DNA of 64,000 nt from contig NZ_JBFTEH010000005.1 of the NCBI RefSeq assembly GCF_041027365.1, forward strand, positions 248,001-312,000. Direction: 5' to 3'. Under the pieces are notes generated by a model. The model was not told the origin of the DNA. It worked only from the letters and a program-made list of their open reading frames with translations, and did no database searches. The DNA comes from VKMB-3413 sp041027365. GTDB taxonomy: Bacteria > Pseudomonadota > Alphaproteobacteria > Rhizobiales > Rhizobiaceae. Made by a program: the position numbers and the translations under genes. Below, one piece after another: positions 7,762-16,408 of this stretch; position 1 is the stretch's first letter, and each line of letters opens with the position of its first letter.

Positions 7762-8568
7762 TCAGAACCGGTACCACAGCGCCGTGACCAGTCCCCGCTC
7801 CTTCAGGGCATTGGTTCCGGCGACGGTCGCGAAGACGCCGGCCTGGAGCGACCAGCGCTTGGAAACGTCGTAGACCACCGAGCCCTCCGCCTTGTGGTAG
7901 TCGTAGCGGCCGGCCGTGCCGCCACCGGCCGAGATCGTCGAGAAGGATTGCGCGAGGATCAGCACGTCCGGCCAGGGCCGAAGACCGACGGTGAGATCGA
8001 TCCGGATTTCGTCGGGAGCGGTTCCGGTCCGGTAGCGATAGCCGGCCTCGGCGTCGACGAAAGCGGGCATGCCGCCGATCTGGAAGCCGTAGCCGGCGAG
8101 GAGGCGCGGCTCGAGCGTCGGCTGCGACCAGTCGAGGTGACGGCCGTCGCCGCTCGGCTCCACGAGGCCCGACAACTGAGCCGATGCGACAAAGCCGTCG
8201 CGATCGTACATGCGCACGCGCGCGCCGATCGCCGCCTCCGACATCGCCGGGCGGGCGAACGGAAGATCACCGTCCCGCTCGCTGCCGATCTCGCCGGAGC
8301 CGAGGATCGTCACGCGGTCGGTGAGACCGTATTCGACGCGGCCGCTGACCGTCCCCTTGGCGAAATCCGGATGATCAACGCTGCCGCCGCGTTCGTCGAA
8401 GGCGGCGGTGGCGCCGGAGTAGAGGCCGGTGACGATTGCCTGCCCGCGACCGGCCGACAGCGTCCAGGCGCCGGCCAAGGCGGGTGACGGCGAGACCGGC
8501 AGTAGCGGCACGCAGACGAGAGACAGGATCGAGAGGGCGCTGTTCACGGTCCCGGCCATCGTCGTCAT
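7762..8568 (-). CDS. Probable outer membrane beta-barrel protein
   Basis: A 268-aa protein with a signal peptide (hydrophobic run to about residue 30, ending SPALAGA). It is followed by alternating polar/hydrophobic strands rich in Gly, Tyr and aromatic residues (GRVEYGLTDRVTILG, LLAGYGFQIGG, AEAGYRYRTG). The chain ends LWYRF; a C-terminal Phe is the usual signal for outer membrane insertion. The start at 8568 was chosen for its GGGGGT ribosome site. No specific family was recognised; a sensor-less porin or transport-like barrel is possible. A perfect inverted repeat lies just upstream at 8584-8609. Confidence 0.6.
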   Translation of the reverse strand: MTTMAGTVNSALSILSLVCVPLLPVSPSPALAGAWTLSAGRGQAIVTGLYSGATAAFDERGGSVDHPDFAKGTVSGRVEYGLTDRVTILGSGEIGSERDGDLPFARPAMSEAAIGARVRMYDRDGFVASAQLSGLVEPSGDGRHLDWSQPTLEPRLLAGYGFQIGGMPAFVDAEAGYRYRTGTAPDEIRIDLTVGLRPWPDVLILAQSFSTISAGGGTAGRYDYHKAEGSVVYDVSKRWSLQAGVFATVAGTNALKERGLVTALWYRF

Positions 8569-8583
8569 GCACCCCCACGCATC

Positions 8584-8609
8584 ACAACCTGATCTGCCTC
8601 TCAGGTTGT
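8584..8609. promoter_or_regulatory. 26 bp perfect inverted repeat, possible operator or leader hairpin
   Basis: ACAACCTGA (8584-8592) and TCAGGTTGT (8601-8609) form a perfect 9 bp inverted repeat around an 8 nt centre. It begins 16 bp upstream of the outer membrane protein start (8568) and about 190 bp upstream of prpE. Its local base composition is lower in GC than its surroundings, which favours a protein-binding site over chance. Confidence 0.45.
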
Positions 8610-8801
8610 AGTTCCGCCATAAGCAACCCAATGAGTCAACTGGCCACTGCCGCAGGGGAACGTCCGGCGCGCGTCGCCGAGATGCGGGCCGAAAGCAGCA
8701 TTCCGGCCGAACGGTCGACGCGATAGACTGGGCCCGGGAGGAGCCCCGTCGGGAGCCGGGGCGGCGCGGCCGAAAGGCCGCCGAACCGTGGGAGGAAGAG
8801 G

Positions 8802-10703
8802 ATGGCGAGCCGCTATCACGAGGTCTACAACGCCTGGGGCGAGGATCCGGAGGGCTTCTGGCTGGAGGCCGCCGACGCGATCGACTGGGTGGAGAAGCCG
8901 GTGCGCGCCTTCGATCCCGACGCCGGCGTCTACGGCCGCTGGTTCCCGGACGCGACCTGCAACACCTGCTTCAACGCGCTCGACCGCCATGTCGCGGCCG
9001 GGCGGGGCGATCATGCAGCGATCGTCCACGATTCGCCCGTGACCGGCGTCAAGCGGACGCTCACCTACAAGGACCTGCTCCGCGAGGTGACGGCGCTGGC
9101 GGCCTCGCTCTCCGACCTCGGCGTCACCAAGGGCGACCGGGTAATCATCTACATGCCGATGGTGCCGGAGACCATGGTCGCGATGCTCGCCTGTGCCCGG
9201 CTCGGCGCCATCCATTCGGTCGTCTTCGGCGGATTCGCGGCTCGCGAGCTCGCCACCCGCATCGACGACGCGACGCCGAAGCTGATCCTGTCGGCCTCCT
9301 GCGGCATCGAGCCGGCCCGGATCGTCGACTACAAGCCGCTGCTCGACAAGGCGATCGAACTTTCGGCACACAAGCCGCAGGCGACGATCGTCCTGCAGCG
9401 GCCGCAAAAGCCGTGCCAGCTGGTCGAACGTCGCGACCACGACTGGGCGGTGCTGCGCGAGAAAGCCCTGGCGGAGATCGACGGCGGCCGGGACATGCCC
9501 TGCGTGCCGGTGAAGGCGACGGACCCGCTCTACGTCCTCTACACCTCGGGGACGACGGGCAAGCCGAAGGGTGTCGTGCGCGACAATGGCGGGCACATGG
9601 TCGCCCTGTTCTGGTCGATGGAGGCGATCTTCGGCACCAGGGCCGGCGAGGTGTTCTGGGCGGCATCCGATGTCGGCTGGGTGGTCGGCCACTGCTACAT
9701 CGTCTACGGACCGCTCCTGAAAGGCTGCACGTCGATCCTCTACGAGGGCAAGCCGATCGGCACGCCGGATGCGGGCGCCTATTGGCGGGTGATCGCCGAG
9801 CATGGCGTGAAGGTACTGTTCACCGCGCCGACGGCAATCCGCGGTATCCGTAAGGAGGATCCGGACGGCGCCCTGACGAGGAATTACGACCTGTCGCGCT
9901 TCGCCGCGCTGTACCTCGCGGGCGAGCGGGCCGATCCGGAGACGATCGTCTGGGCGGAAAAGGCCCTCGACCGGCCGGTCATCGACCACTGGTGGCAGAC
10001 CGAATCCGGCTGGCCGATGGCCGCCAATCCGATGGGTCTCGGCTTGCTGCCGGTGAAACGCGGCAGTCCGGCCGTCGCGATGCCCGGCTTCGACATCCGC
10101 ATCCTCGACGCGATGGGGCAGGAAGTGCCGCGCGGCGAAATGGGCGCGATCGGCGTGAAGCTGCCGCTGCCGCCCGGCGCCCTGCCGACGCTGTGGAACG
10201 CCGACGACCGGTTCCGGCAGAGCTATCTCTCCGACTATCCCGGCTACTACGCCACGGCCGACGCCGGCTTCATCGACGACGAGGGCTATCTCTACGTGAT
10301 GGGTCGCACCGACGACGTCATCAACGTCGCCGGCCATCGCCTGTCGACCGGGGAGATGGAGGAGGCCGTCGGCGGTCATCCGGCCGTCGCCGAATGCGCC
10401 GTCATCGGGATGCGGGACGAGATCAAGGGCGAGATCCCGTGCGGTCTCGTGGTGCTGAAGAAGGACGCGGGCCTCGACCGCGCGACGATCGAGCGCGAAC
10501 TGATCGAGATCGTGCGCGAGCGGATCGGCCCCGTCGCGGCCTTCCGGCGGGTGATCGTCGTCGACCGCCTCCCGAAGACCCGCTCGGGCAAGATCCTGCG
10601 CCGCACGATTAAGGCGATCGTCGACGACACGCCGTTCGAAACGCCGGCGACGATCGACGACGCCGGCGCGATCGAGGACGTGCAGCGGGCAGTGGCGGGG
10701 TGA
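8802..10703 (+). CDS. prpE: Propionyl-CoA synthetase (acetyl-CoA synthetase family)
   Basis: A 633-aa acyl-CoA synthetase that activates propionate (and similar short acids) with ATP and CoA. The adenylation P-loop YTSGTTGKPKG is at about 247-257, the WWQTESGWP adenylate-binding motif near 400, and the C-terminal lid carries GRTDDVINVAGHRLSTGE and the catalytic Lys in TRSGKILRR (about 597). The N-terminal Y-x-V-Y-N-AWGEDPEGFW segment is the PrpE/ACAS_N type. Start ATG 8802 follows a GGGAGGAAGAGG ribosome site. No methylcitrate-cycle genes are next to it here; the higBA pair follows 52 bp downstream. Confidence 0.92.
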   Translation: MASRYHEVYNAWGEDPEGFWLEAADAIDWVEKPVRAFDPDAGVYGRWFPDATCNTCFNALDRHVAAGRGDHAAIVHDSPVTGVKRTLTYKDLLREVTALAASLSDLGVTKGDRVIIYMPMVPETMVAMLACARLGAIHSVVFGGFAARELATRIDDATPKLILSASCGIEPARIVDYKPLLDKAIELSAHKPQATIVLQRPQKPCQLVERRDHDWAVLREKALAEIDGGRDMPCVPVKATDPLYVLYTSGTTGKPKGVVRDNGGHMVALFWSMEAIFGTRAGEVFWAASDVGWVVGHCYIVYGPLLKGCTSILYEGKPIGTPDAGAYWRVIAEHGVKVLFTAPTAIRGIRKEDPDGALTRNYDLSRFAALYLAGERADPETIVWAEKALDRPVIDHWWQTESGWPMAANPMGLGLLPVKRGSPAVAMPGFDIRILDAMGQEVPRGEMGAIGVKLPLPPGALPTLWNADDRFRQSYLSDYPGYYATADAGFIDDEGYLYVMGRTDDVINVAGHRLSTGEMEEAVGGHPAVAECAVIGMRDEIKGEIPCGLVVLKKDAGLDRATIERELIEIVRERIGPVAAFRRVIVVDRLPKTRSGKILRRTIKAIVDDTPFETPATIDDAGAIEDVQRAVAG

Positions 10704-10755
10704 GGGCCGACCTCCCGTTCCCGCTGATCTCACGTCAGCGTCAGCCGAAGCGCCG

Positions 10756-11079
10756 ATGAGGATCATCGCTCGGAAGACGTTGCGAGACTACATCGAGAGC
10801 CTTGCGGGGCACCGCGATCAGGCCGCGGTCAAGGCTTCGCTCGATGCGTGGTTCGACGAAGCAAGGCGCGCCGCCTGGCGAAGCAGCGCAGACGTGAAAG
10901 CCTCATACGCCACGGCAAGCATCGTCAGTGCCGACAGGATCGTGTTCAATATCAAGGGCAATTCTCATCGGCTGGTCGTAGCGATAGACTTCGAGAAGGC
11001 GATCGTCTGGATCAAATGGATCGGGACGCACGCGGCCTACGACCGGATCAGCGTCAGGGATGTCGAGCATGGCAGATGA
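10756..11079 (+). CDS. higB: HigB-family mRNA interferase toxin
   Basis: A 107-aa protein of the HigB toxin family (RelE superfamily): an N-terminal RIIARKTLRDYIE strand/helix, AWFDEARRAAWRSSADVKASY, then VFNIKGNSHRLVVAIDFEKA and the end WIGTHAAYDRISV. These toxins cut mRNA on the ribosome. The gene precedes its antitoxin, the inverted order typical of hig modules, and overlaps it by 11 bp. It starts 52 bp after prpE and points the same way. Confidence 0.9.
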   Translation: MRIIARKTLRDYIESLAGHRDQAAVKASLDAWFDEARRAAWRSSADVKASYATASIVSADRIVFNIKGNSHRLVVAIDFEKAIVWIKWIGTHAAYDRISVRDVEHGR

Positions 11080-11449
11080 AATCAGGCCGATCCGCACGGA
11101 GGCCGATTACGAAGCCGCACTGGCTGAGATCGAAGCTCTATGGGGGGCCCCCGGCGGAACGACCGAGGGCGACCGCCTGGACGTCCTTGCGACACTCATC
11201 GAAGCCTACGAGACTTCAACCTTCCCGATGGACCCGCCGGATCCGGTCGATGCGATCGTCTTCCGCATGGAGCAGCAGGGCCTTCTGCGAAAGGATCTGG
11301 AGCCGATCATCGGAGATGAGGCAAGAGTGACCGCGGTACTTGATCGCAAGATCGCCTTGTCGATCGAGATGATCCGGCGACTTCATGAACAGCTGGGCAT
11401 CTCCGCGGACATCCTTATCCGGCCGATGCGTCGCGACGAAGCCGCCTGA
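11069..11449 (+). CDS. higA: HigA-family antitoxin
   Basis: A 126-aa antitoxin. The N-terminal half (IRTEADYEAALAEIEALWG) is the toxin-binding part. The C-terminal helix-turn-helix (about 78-115: LLRKDLEPIIGDEARVTAV, then LSIEMIRRLHEQLGI) is the XRE-like fold used for autorepression. ATG 11069 was preferred over the in-frame ATG at 11060, because the CAGGGA ribosome site is directly against the latter but about 8 nt from the former. It sits between higB and argB; the 79 bp to argB holds no clear terminator. Confidence 0.9.
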   Translation: MADEIRPIRTEADYEAALAEIEALWGAPGGTTEGDRLDVLATLIEAYETSTFPMDPPDPVDAIVFRMEQQGLLRKDLEPIIGDEARVTAVLDRKIALSIEMIRRLHEQLGISADILIRPMRRDEAA

Positions 11450-11528
11450 ACCGGTTCCGCTCGCCCCGTTTTCCCGCTAGAAGCGCGCGCGCAGACCGAT
11501 TGCGCCCGGGCGCCGAGGGAGAACGACG

Positions 11529-12428
11529 ATGAGTGCCGCAACGCCGAACGACAAGGGCGAGACCCAGGCCGCCCTCCTCGCCGAGGCCCTGCCCTTCATG
11601 CAGGCCTACGAGAACAAGACGGTCGTGGTGAAATACGGCGGTCACGCCATGGGCGACGCCTCGCTCGGCCAGGCCTTCGCCCGCGACATCGCGCTCCTGA
11701 AGCAGTCGGGCGTCAACCCGATCGTCGTCCATGGCGGCGGCCCGCAGATCGGCCGGATGCTCTCGCAGATGGGCATCGAGTCGCGCTTCGAAGGCGGCCT
11801 GCGCGTCACCGACGCCGAAACGGTGAAGATCGTCGAGATGGTCCTCGCCGGTTCGATCAACAAGGAGATCGTCGCGCTCATCAATGCGGAGGGCGAGTGG
11901 GCGATCGGCCTGTGCGGCAAGGACGGCAACATGGTCTTCGCCGAGAAGGCCCGCAAGACCGTCCTCGACCCGGACTCCAACATCGAACGCGTGCTCGACC
12001 TCGGCTTCGTCGGCGAGCCGGTCGAGGTGGACCGCACGCTGCTCGACCTCCTTGCGCGCTCCGAGATGATCCCGGTGATCGCCCCGGTCGCGCCCGGCCG
12101 CGACGGCGCCACCTATAACATCAACGCCGACACCTTCGCCGGCGCGATCGCCGGGGCCCTCGAAGCCTCCCGCCTGCTCTTCCTCACCGACGTGCCCGGC
12201 GTCCTCGACAAGTCCGGCCAGCTGATCAAGGAGCTGTCGGTCTCGGAGGCGAAGCACCTCATCCGCGACGGCACGATCTCCGGCGGCATGATCCCGAAGG
12301 TCGAGACCTGCATCGAGGCGATCGAGCGCGGCGTCGAGGGCGTCGTCATCCTCAGCGGCAAGACCCGCCACGCGGTGCTGCTCGAACTCCTGACCGAGCA
12401 CGGCGCCGGCACGTTGATCGTGCGGTGA
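11529..12428 (+). CDS. argB: Acetylglutamate kinase
   Basis: A 299-aa amino acid kinase that phosphorylates N-acetyl-L-glutamate, the second step of arginine synthesis. Visible motifs are VVKYGGHAMG near residue 35, VVHGGGPQIG with the substrate-binding glycines, RFEGGLRVTD with the acetylglutamate Arg, NINADTFAGAIAGAL near 200, and ISGGMIPKVETC near 255. Length is normal for alphaproteobacterial ArgB. A GAGGGAGAACG ribosome site precedes ATG 11529. In related genomes argB is followed, as here, by a HAD pyrimidine nucleotidase gene. Confidence 0.96.
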   Translation: MSAATPNDKGETQAALLAEALPFMQAYENKTVVVKYGGHAMGDASLGQAFARDIALLKQSGVNPIVVHGGGPQIGRMLSQMGIESRFEGGLRVTDAETVKIVEMVLAGSINKEIVALINAEGEWAIGLCGKDGNMVFAEKARKTVLDPDSNIERVLDLGFVGEPVEVDRTLLDLLARSEMIPVIAPVAPGRDGATYNINADTFAGAIAGALEASRLLFLTDVPGVLDKSGQLIKELSVSEAKHLIRDGTISGGMIPKVETCIEAIERGVEGVVILSGKTRHAVLLELLTEHGAGTLIVR

Positions 12429-12586
12429 GGACCCGGCGAAGGCACCGCGGGCAGGCCGACAGGATGGTGCAGGGCTGAACGGGCCATTCCGCCTTCGCAT
12501 CCTGCCGTTCGCCTTGCCTCAAGCTTCCGGCTCTATCATCTTCGGTTCCCGGCCACCGCGCCGATCGAACCCGCAGATTGGACGCC

Positions 12587-13306
12587 ATGCCTTCGCAGAC
12601 CGCCATCCGCCAGACCGAAGACGCGACACCGGCGGACTTCGCCCATGTCCGCGACTGGGTCTTCGATCTCGACAACACGCTCTATCCGCGCCGATCCAAC
12701 CTGTTTTCCCAGATCGACGAGCGGATGACGGCCTTCGTCGCCGACCTCCTGTCCCTCCCCCGGGACGAGGCGCGGGCGAAACAGAAGGACTTCTATCGGC
12801 GCTATGGCACCACGCTGCGCGGGCTGATGCAGGAACACCGCGTCGACCCGGACGCCTTCCTGCAGTTCGTCCACGACATCGACTATTCCTGGATCGAGCC
12901 CGACCCGGCCCTCGGCGCGGAGATCGAGGCGCTGCCGGGGCGCAAGTTCATCTTCACCAACGGCGATCGCCGGCATGCCGAGCGGGCCGCCCGCCAGCTC
13001 GGCGTCCTCGACCATTTCGAGGACATCTTCGACCTCGTCGCCGCGGACCTCGTCCCGAAGCCCGCCGCCGAAACCTATGACAAGTTCATGGGCCTGCATC
13101 GGATCGACGCGGCGCATGCGGCGATGTTCGAGGATCTCGCCCGCAATCTCGAAGTGCCGAAGCGCCTCGGCATGCGCACGGTGCTGATCGTGCCGGAGAA
13201 TTTCGAGGACACGTTCGGCGACGTCTGGGAGCACGAAGGCCGCGACGGCGACCACGTCGACTACGTCACCGGCGATCTCGCCGGCTTCCTGCGCAAGATC
13301 CGCTGA
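12587..13306 (+). CDS. HAD-superfamily pyrimidine 5'-nucleotidase
   Basis: A 239-aa haloacid-dehalogenase-type phosphatase of the pyrimidine 5'-nucleotidase (SDT1/PpnN-like) group. Motif I is WVFDLDNTLYP with the nucleophilic Asp; motif II is FIFTNGDRRHA; motif III Lys is in LVPKPAAETY; motif IV is the acidic MFEDLARN. The first in-frame codon upstream is a TTG (12578), but ATG 12587 is preferred. Its 3' end overlaps the end of the convergent GlxA-type regulator gene by 46 bp. Nucleotide salvage or detoxification is the likely role. Confidence 0.85.
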   Translation: MPSQTAIRQTEDATPADFAHVRDWVFDLDNTLYPRRSNLFSQIDERMTAFVADLLSLPRDEARAKQKDFYRRYGTTLRGLMQEHRVDPDAFLQFVHDIDYSWIEPDPALGAEIEALPGRKFIFTNGDRRHAERAARQLGVLDHFEDIFDLVAADLVPKPAAETYDKFMGLHRIDAAHAAMFEDLARNLEVPKRLGMRTVLIVPENFEDTFGDVWEHEGRDGDHVDYVTGDLAGFLRKIR

Positions 13307-14355
13307 CCGCCGGACTCCCCGGCTTCATCGACCGCCTTCGCCTCCCGGTGCGCCAGGCGGTGCGCGCTGGGGCTCATGGCCTGGTGCCTTGCGAAGACCC
13401 GCCGCAGCTGGCGCGCGGAGCCGAAGCCGCAGCGCTCGGCGATCGCTTCGAGCCCCAGCCGCGAACTGGCCAGAAGTTCGGCCGCCAGCGCCGTGCGCAG
13501 GCCGTTGAGATAGTCCGGGACGCTGCTGCCGACATTCTGGCGGAACAGCCGCGAGAGATGGCGCTCGCTCGCCGCAGCGATGGCGGCGAGTTCGGCTGCC
13601 GTCCAGGGGCGGCCGGGCTCGGCGGCGACCGCATCCTGCACACGGTGGATCCCCGGATGCAGGTGATTGCGCCCGCGCAGCCAGGGCGAAAGCTGCGGGT
13701 CGCCGCCCGAACGCCGCAGATAGACGACGAGATGCTTCGCCGCGTCGCTGGCGACCGCCGGACCGCAGAGCTCCGCGACCAGTTGCAGGGCGAGGTCGAT
13801 GCCGGCGGTGACGCCGGCGCTGGTCCAGACGGGACCGTCCGCGACGAACAGGCGATCGGCCAGCACCGTCGCCGTCGGCGCCTTGCGCGACAGCTTGTCG
13901 AGCATGGCGAAATGCGTGGTGCAGCGGCGTCGGTGCAAAAGCCCGGCCTCGCCGAGCAGCAGGGCGCCGGAGCAGATCGAGACGACCCGCGTCTCGGGAT
14001 TGTCGGCGACGTGGGGAGCGACGATCCGGCGCAACCAGCCGACGATGGCGGCATGGGCACCGTCCCGCACCGCATCGTCCTCGGCCGACGACGGCATCCC
14101 CATCACGGCGTCCGCGGCGCCGACGACGAGGACGATCGCATCGGGGGCAAGCGCCTCCGGCAGCGGTTGCAGCGGTCCGATCGGCAGGCCGACGGAGGTC
14201 GTCACCACCGGCAGCGGCGAAACATAGCCGAGCGCGAAGAATGGGCGGCGCTCAGCCATGTTGGCCCGGCGCAGAACTTCCGCCGGGCCGGCGATGTCGA
14301 GCAGCAGCGGCCGGGGCGGGACGACGATCAGCACCGGCCGCACTGTCTCGGGCAT
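13261..14355 (-). CDS. GlxA-type AraC regulator with DJ-1/PfpI sensor domain
   Basis: A 364-aa transcription factor. The N-terminal half (about 8-190) is a DJ-1/PfpI amidotransferase-like domain with the nucleophile-elbow-like VSICSGALLLGEAGLL. The C-terminal half (about 235-340) is an AraC helix-turn-helix pair (AAASERHLSRLFRQNVG, then IAERCGFGSARQLRRVF). Such regulators sense small nitrogen compounds such as glycine betaine or related amines. It follows the cysteine hydrolase gene by 9 bp, so the two form an operon. Its last 46 bp overlap the 3' end of the nucleotidase gene on the other strand. Confidence 0.88.
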   Translation of the reverse strand: MPETVRPVLIVVPPRPLLLDIAGPAEVLRRANMAERRPFFALGYVSPLPVVTTSVGLPIGPLQPLPEALAPDAIVLVVGAADAVMGMPSSAEDDAVRDGAHAAIVGWLRRIVAPHVADNPETRVVSICSGALLLGEAGLLHRRRCTTHFAMLDKLSRKAPTATVLADRLFVADGPVWTSAGVTAGIDLALQLVAELCGPAVASDAAKHLVVYLRRSGGDPQLSPWLRGRNHLHPGIHRVQDAVAAEPGRPWTAAELAAIAAASERHLSRLFRQNVGSSVPDYLNGLRTALAAELLASSRLGLEAIAERCGFGSARQLRRVFARHQAMSPSAHRLAHREAKAVDEAGESGGQRILRRKPARSPVT

Positions 14356-14364
14356 GTTGCGTCC

Positions 14365-14928
14365 TCAGGCGGCCAAGGCGGCTCGGCCGGCGAGCGCCTC
14401 GTCGACGGTGACGATCCGCGCGAAGCGTCCGGCGAGGACCAGTTCGGTGCGCCGGCGGATTTCGTCGGCGGTATAGAGCCGGCCGTCGGCGGCGGTCATG
14501 TCGAAGGTCAGCGTCGCCTCGGAGACGAAGCCGACATCATAGCCGAGGTCGGAGAGATGCCGCGTCGTGGTCTCGCAGCACTGCTCGGTGCGGATCCCCG
14601 ACACAAGGACCCGGCGGATGCCGTTCCGCACCAGCCAGACATCGAGCCCGCTGCCGACGAGCGCGCTGTGCCGGCGCTTGGTGAAGACCGCATCGGGCGC
14701 GAGGTCGACGCCCTGCAGGGTGCGCACGTGGCCGGAGGCCTCGGAGAACGGGCCGCTTTCCTCGACATGAAAGACCTGGACGAGCGGAACCGCGTCTGCG
14801 GCCGCCCCGGCAATCAGCCGGTTCAGCGCAGCCTGGAAGCGGTCGACGGACCCTTCCTGCCAGTAGGGCCGGTGGCGGAAGCTCTCCTGGACATCGATCA
14901 CCAGAAGGGCGGTATCGGGGGCGGACAT
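14365..14928 (-). CDS. Isochorismatase-family cysteine hydrolase
   Basis: A 187-aa hydrolase of the isochorismatase/nicotinamidase superfamily. The catalytic triad is visible: Asp in LLVIDVQESF near residue 12, Lys in the FTKRRHSAL segment near 95, and Cys in GIRTEQCCETTTR near 125. These enzymes hydrolyse amides such as nicotinamide, ureidoacrylate or carbamoyl sarcosine. ATG 14928 was preferred over a GTG at 14937 because GGAG lies at proper spacing. It is translated just ahead of the GlxA-type regulator, which suggests that the regulator senses its substrate or product. The substrate is unknown. Confidence 0.85.
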   Translation of the reverse strand: MSAPDTALLVIDVQESFRHRPYWQEGSVDRFQAALNRLIAGAAADAVPLVQVFHVEESGPFSEASGHVRTLQGVDLAPDAVFTKRRHSALVGSGLDVWLVRNGIRRVLVSGIRTEQCCETTTRHLSDLGYDVGFVSEATLTFDMTAADGRLYTADEIRRRTELVLAGRFARIVTVDEALAGRAALAA

Positions 14929-15222
14929 TTTCTGCACTCCATCGGACTTGACGATGGACGCAGTCGATCATCGGCACAAGCCGGCGGAAAGACGAAGCGC
15001 AGCCAAACAGCGGACGATTTCCGCCATGCTCCCGCCGAGAGTGGCCCCTTTCCCAGCGATACCGCCGAGCCGGCTTCTCGGAGACAGGACGCTGCCCGGT
15101 GCATGCCTCACGCGAAGATAACGCGGTCGATCCTCCGCTGCTCGAATCGACCATCCCGTACCCCACCGACACGTAACCCGATGCCGGTCCGGAATAGGAT
15201 GCCGATCCAAAGCCTCCCGGAA

Positions 15223-15534
15223 TCAATCCTCCAGTCGCGATCGTCCGGAGCGTACGAGACCGGCTTTTCCGGACGCTTCGCCCTCCGCCTCGGCCTCGTC
15301 CGCGGCGGTCGCCTGCGCCCCGTGGCCTGCGCGGTTCGCGCCGAGGATCGCGTCCATCTGGTCGACGGAGTTCGCGGTGCCGCCGGCAAGGGCGCGTTCG
15401 CGATCGGCCGCACTGGCAGCGTCGGTGTCGCCCGCCTCTCGGCGCGGCGCCGTCTCGTCGCGCGCGATGTGCTCGGGCGTGTCCCTGTCCTGCTGCGCCC
15501 GCATCATCTTCGGATCGGTATCGGAATCGGCCAT
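15223..15534 (-). CDS. Small acidic hydrophilic protein, probably general-stress induced (103 aa)
   Basis: The product is hydrophilic and rich in Asp, Glu, Ala and Arg (MADSDTDPKMMRAQQDRD, later EAEAEGEASGKAG), with no membrane segment and probably disordered. No family was recognised. The ATG at 15534 has AGG about 9 nt upstream; an in-frame ATG at 15543 sits directly against it and is less likely. The main support for a real gene is the perfect EcfG-type promoter 55 bp upstream at 15589-15613. Small acidic proteins of this kind are common in alphaproteobacterial stress regulons, but no function can be given. Confidence 0.6.
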   Translation of the reverse strand: MADSDTDPKMMRAQQDRDTPEHIARDETAPRREAGDTDAASAADRERALAGGTANSVDQMDAILGANRAGHGAQATAADEAEAEGEASGKAGLVRSGRSRLED

Positions 15535-15588
15535 GTCATTCATCCTGTTGGGGAACCTGCGGGAGTCGGCTCTCTGCGCTGTCGTGGC

Positions 15589-15613
15589 AACGGCGCCACT
15601 TCCAACGGGTTCC
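15589..15613 (-). promoter_or_regulatory. EcfG (general stress response) promoter, perfect consensus
   Basis: On the minus strand GGAAC (15609-15613), a 16 nt spacer and CGTT (15589-15592) match the EcfG consensus exactly. It points at the acidic protein gene, leaving a leader of about 45-50 nt. Confidence 0.7.
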
Positions 15614-15786
15614 GCAACCGTCTAGAACCACCGGAGGCCATCGCCGGATTTCCCGCCAGCGCAGAACGCGGCACCTGCCGGGCAACCGTCGCTGGAGACG
15701 GCGATCGAACGGGTGGTCCATGCGTGTCGCCGATCTCGCGGCGCTCATGCCGAATGCCGATGGCCTGTTGAACCGAGGAGCCCCCG

Positions 15787-16404
15787 ATGCGCTTGCTGCG
15801 TTGGACTGCGATATCTGTCGTCACCCTGGTCCTTCTGGCCGCCGGAACGCTGGGCGGCTATTCCGGCTATCTGCACCTCGTCGGCAACATCCATGTGGTG
15901 GAGCCCGGCGAGCTCTATCGGTCGGCGACCCTGCCGACGGAGCGGCTGGACCGGCTGATGGCGGAAAAGGGCATCCGCACGATCGTCAACCTGCGCGGCG
16001 GCAACGGCGACGCATGGTGGAAGGCGGAACGGGCCGTCGCAGAAAAGCACGGCGCCGATTTCGTCAGCTTTCATCTCTCGGCCGATCGTCAGCCGACGCC
16101 GGAGACGATGCGCCAGCTCGCCTTCATCCTGAAGAACGCGCCCAAGCCGATTCTGGTCCACTGCAAGGCCGGCGCCGACCGGGCGGGTCTCGCCTCGGCG
16201 ATCTACGAACTCGCGGTGGACGGCGATCCCGCTGTCGATGCCGACAAGCAGCTGTCGTTCCGCTACGGTCACTTCCCCTGGCTCGGCTCCAAGACCGGCG
16301 CCATGGATCGCGCCTTCGACGCCTTCGATCAGGACTACGCGGCGCGGCAGGCCGGGGAATCGACGGCGGTGGCATCCGCCGACGACCCGCAAAAGGCGCG
16401 CTGA
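15787..16404 (+). CDS. Membrane-anchored tyrosine/dual-specificity phosphatase-like protein
   Basis: A 205-aa protein with an N-terminal transmembrane or signal-anchor segment (about 5-28) and a phosphatase domain. The cysteine phosphatase signature HCKAGADRAG (His125, Cys126, Arg132) is intact, and RTIVNLRGGNGDAWW upstream resembles the conserved region before the P-loop in bacterial PTP/DSP proteins. The catalytic domain is thus predicted outside the cytoplasm, or tethered to the membrane. A GAGGAG site precedes ATG 15787. It stands alone and is convergent with the protease gene. The substrate is unknown. Confidence 0.85.
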   Translation: MRLLRWTAISVVTLVLLAAGTLGGYSGYLHLVGNIHVVEPGELYRSATLPTERLDRLMAEKGIRTIVNLRGGNGDAWWKAERAVAEKHGADFVSFHLSADRQPTPETMRQLAFILKNAPKPILVHCKAGADRAGLASAIYELAVDGDPAVDADKQLSFRYGHFPWLGSKTGAMDRAFDAFDQDYAARQAGESTAVASADDPQKAR

Positions 16405-16408
16405 AAGA

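Noticed and set aside
8601..10766. A 721-codon open frame on the minus strand opposite prpE
   Set aside because: It mirrors the prpE frame in GC-rich DNA, has a composition unlike a real protein (Arg/His/Asp-rich, no family), and prpE has full motifs.
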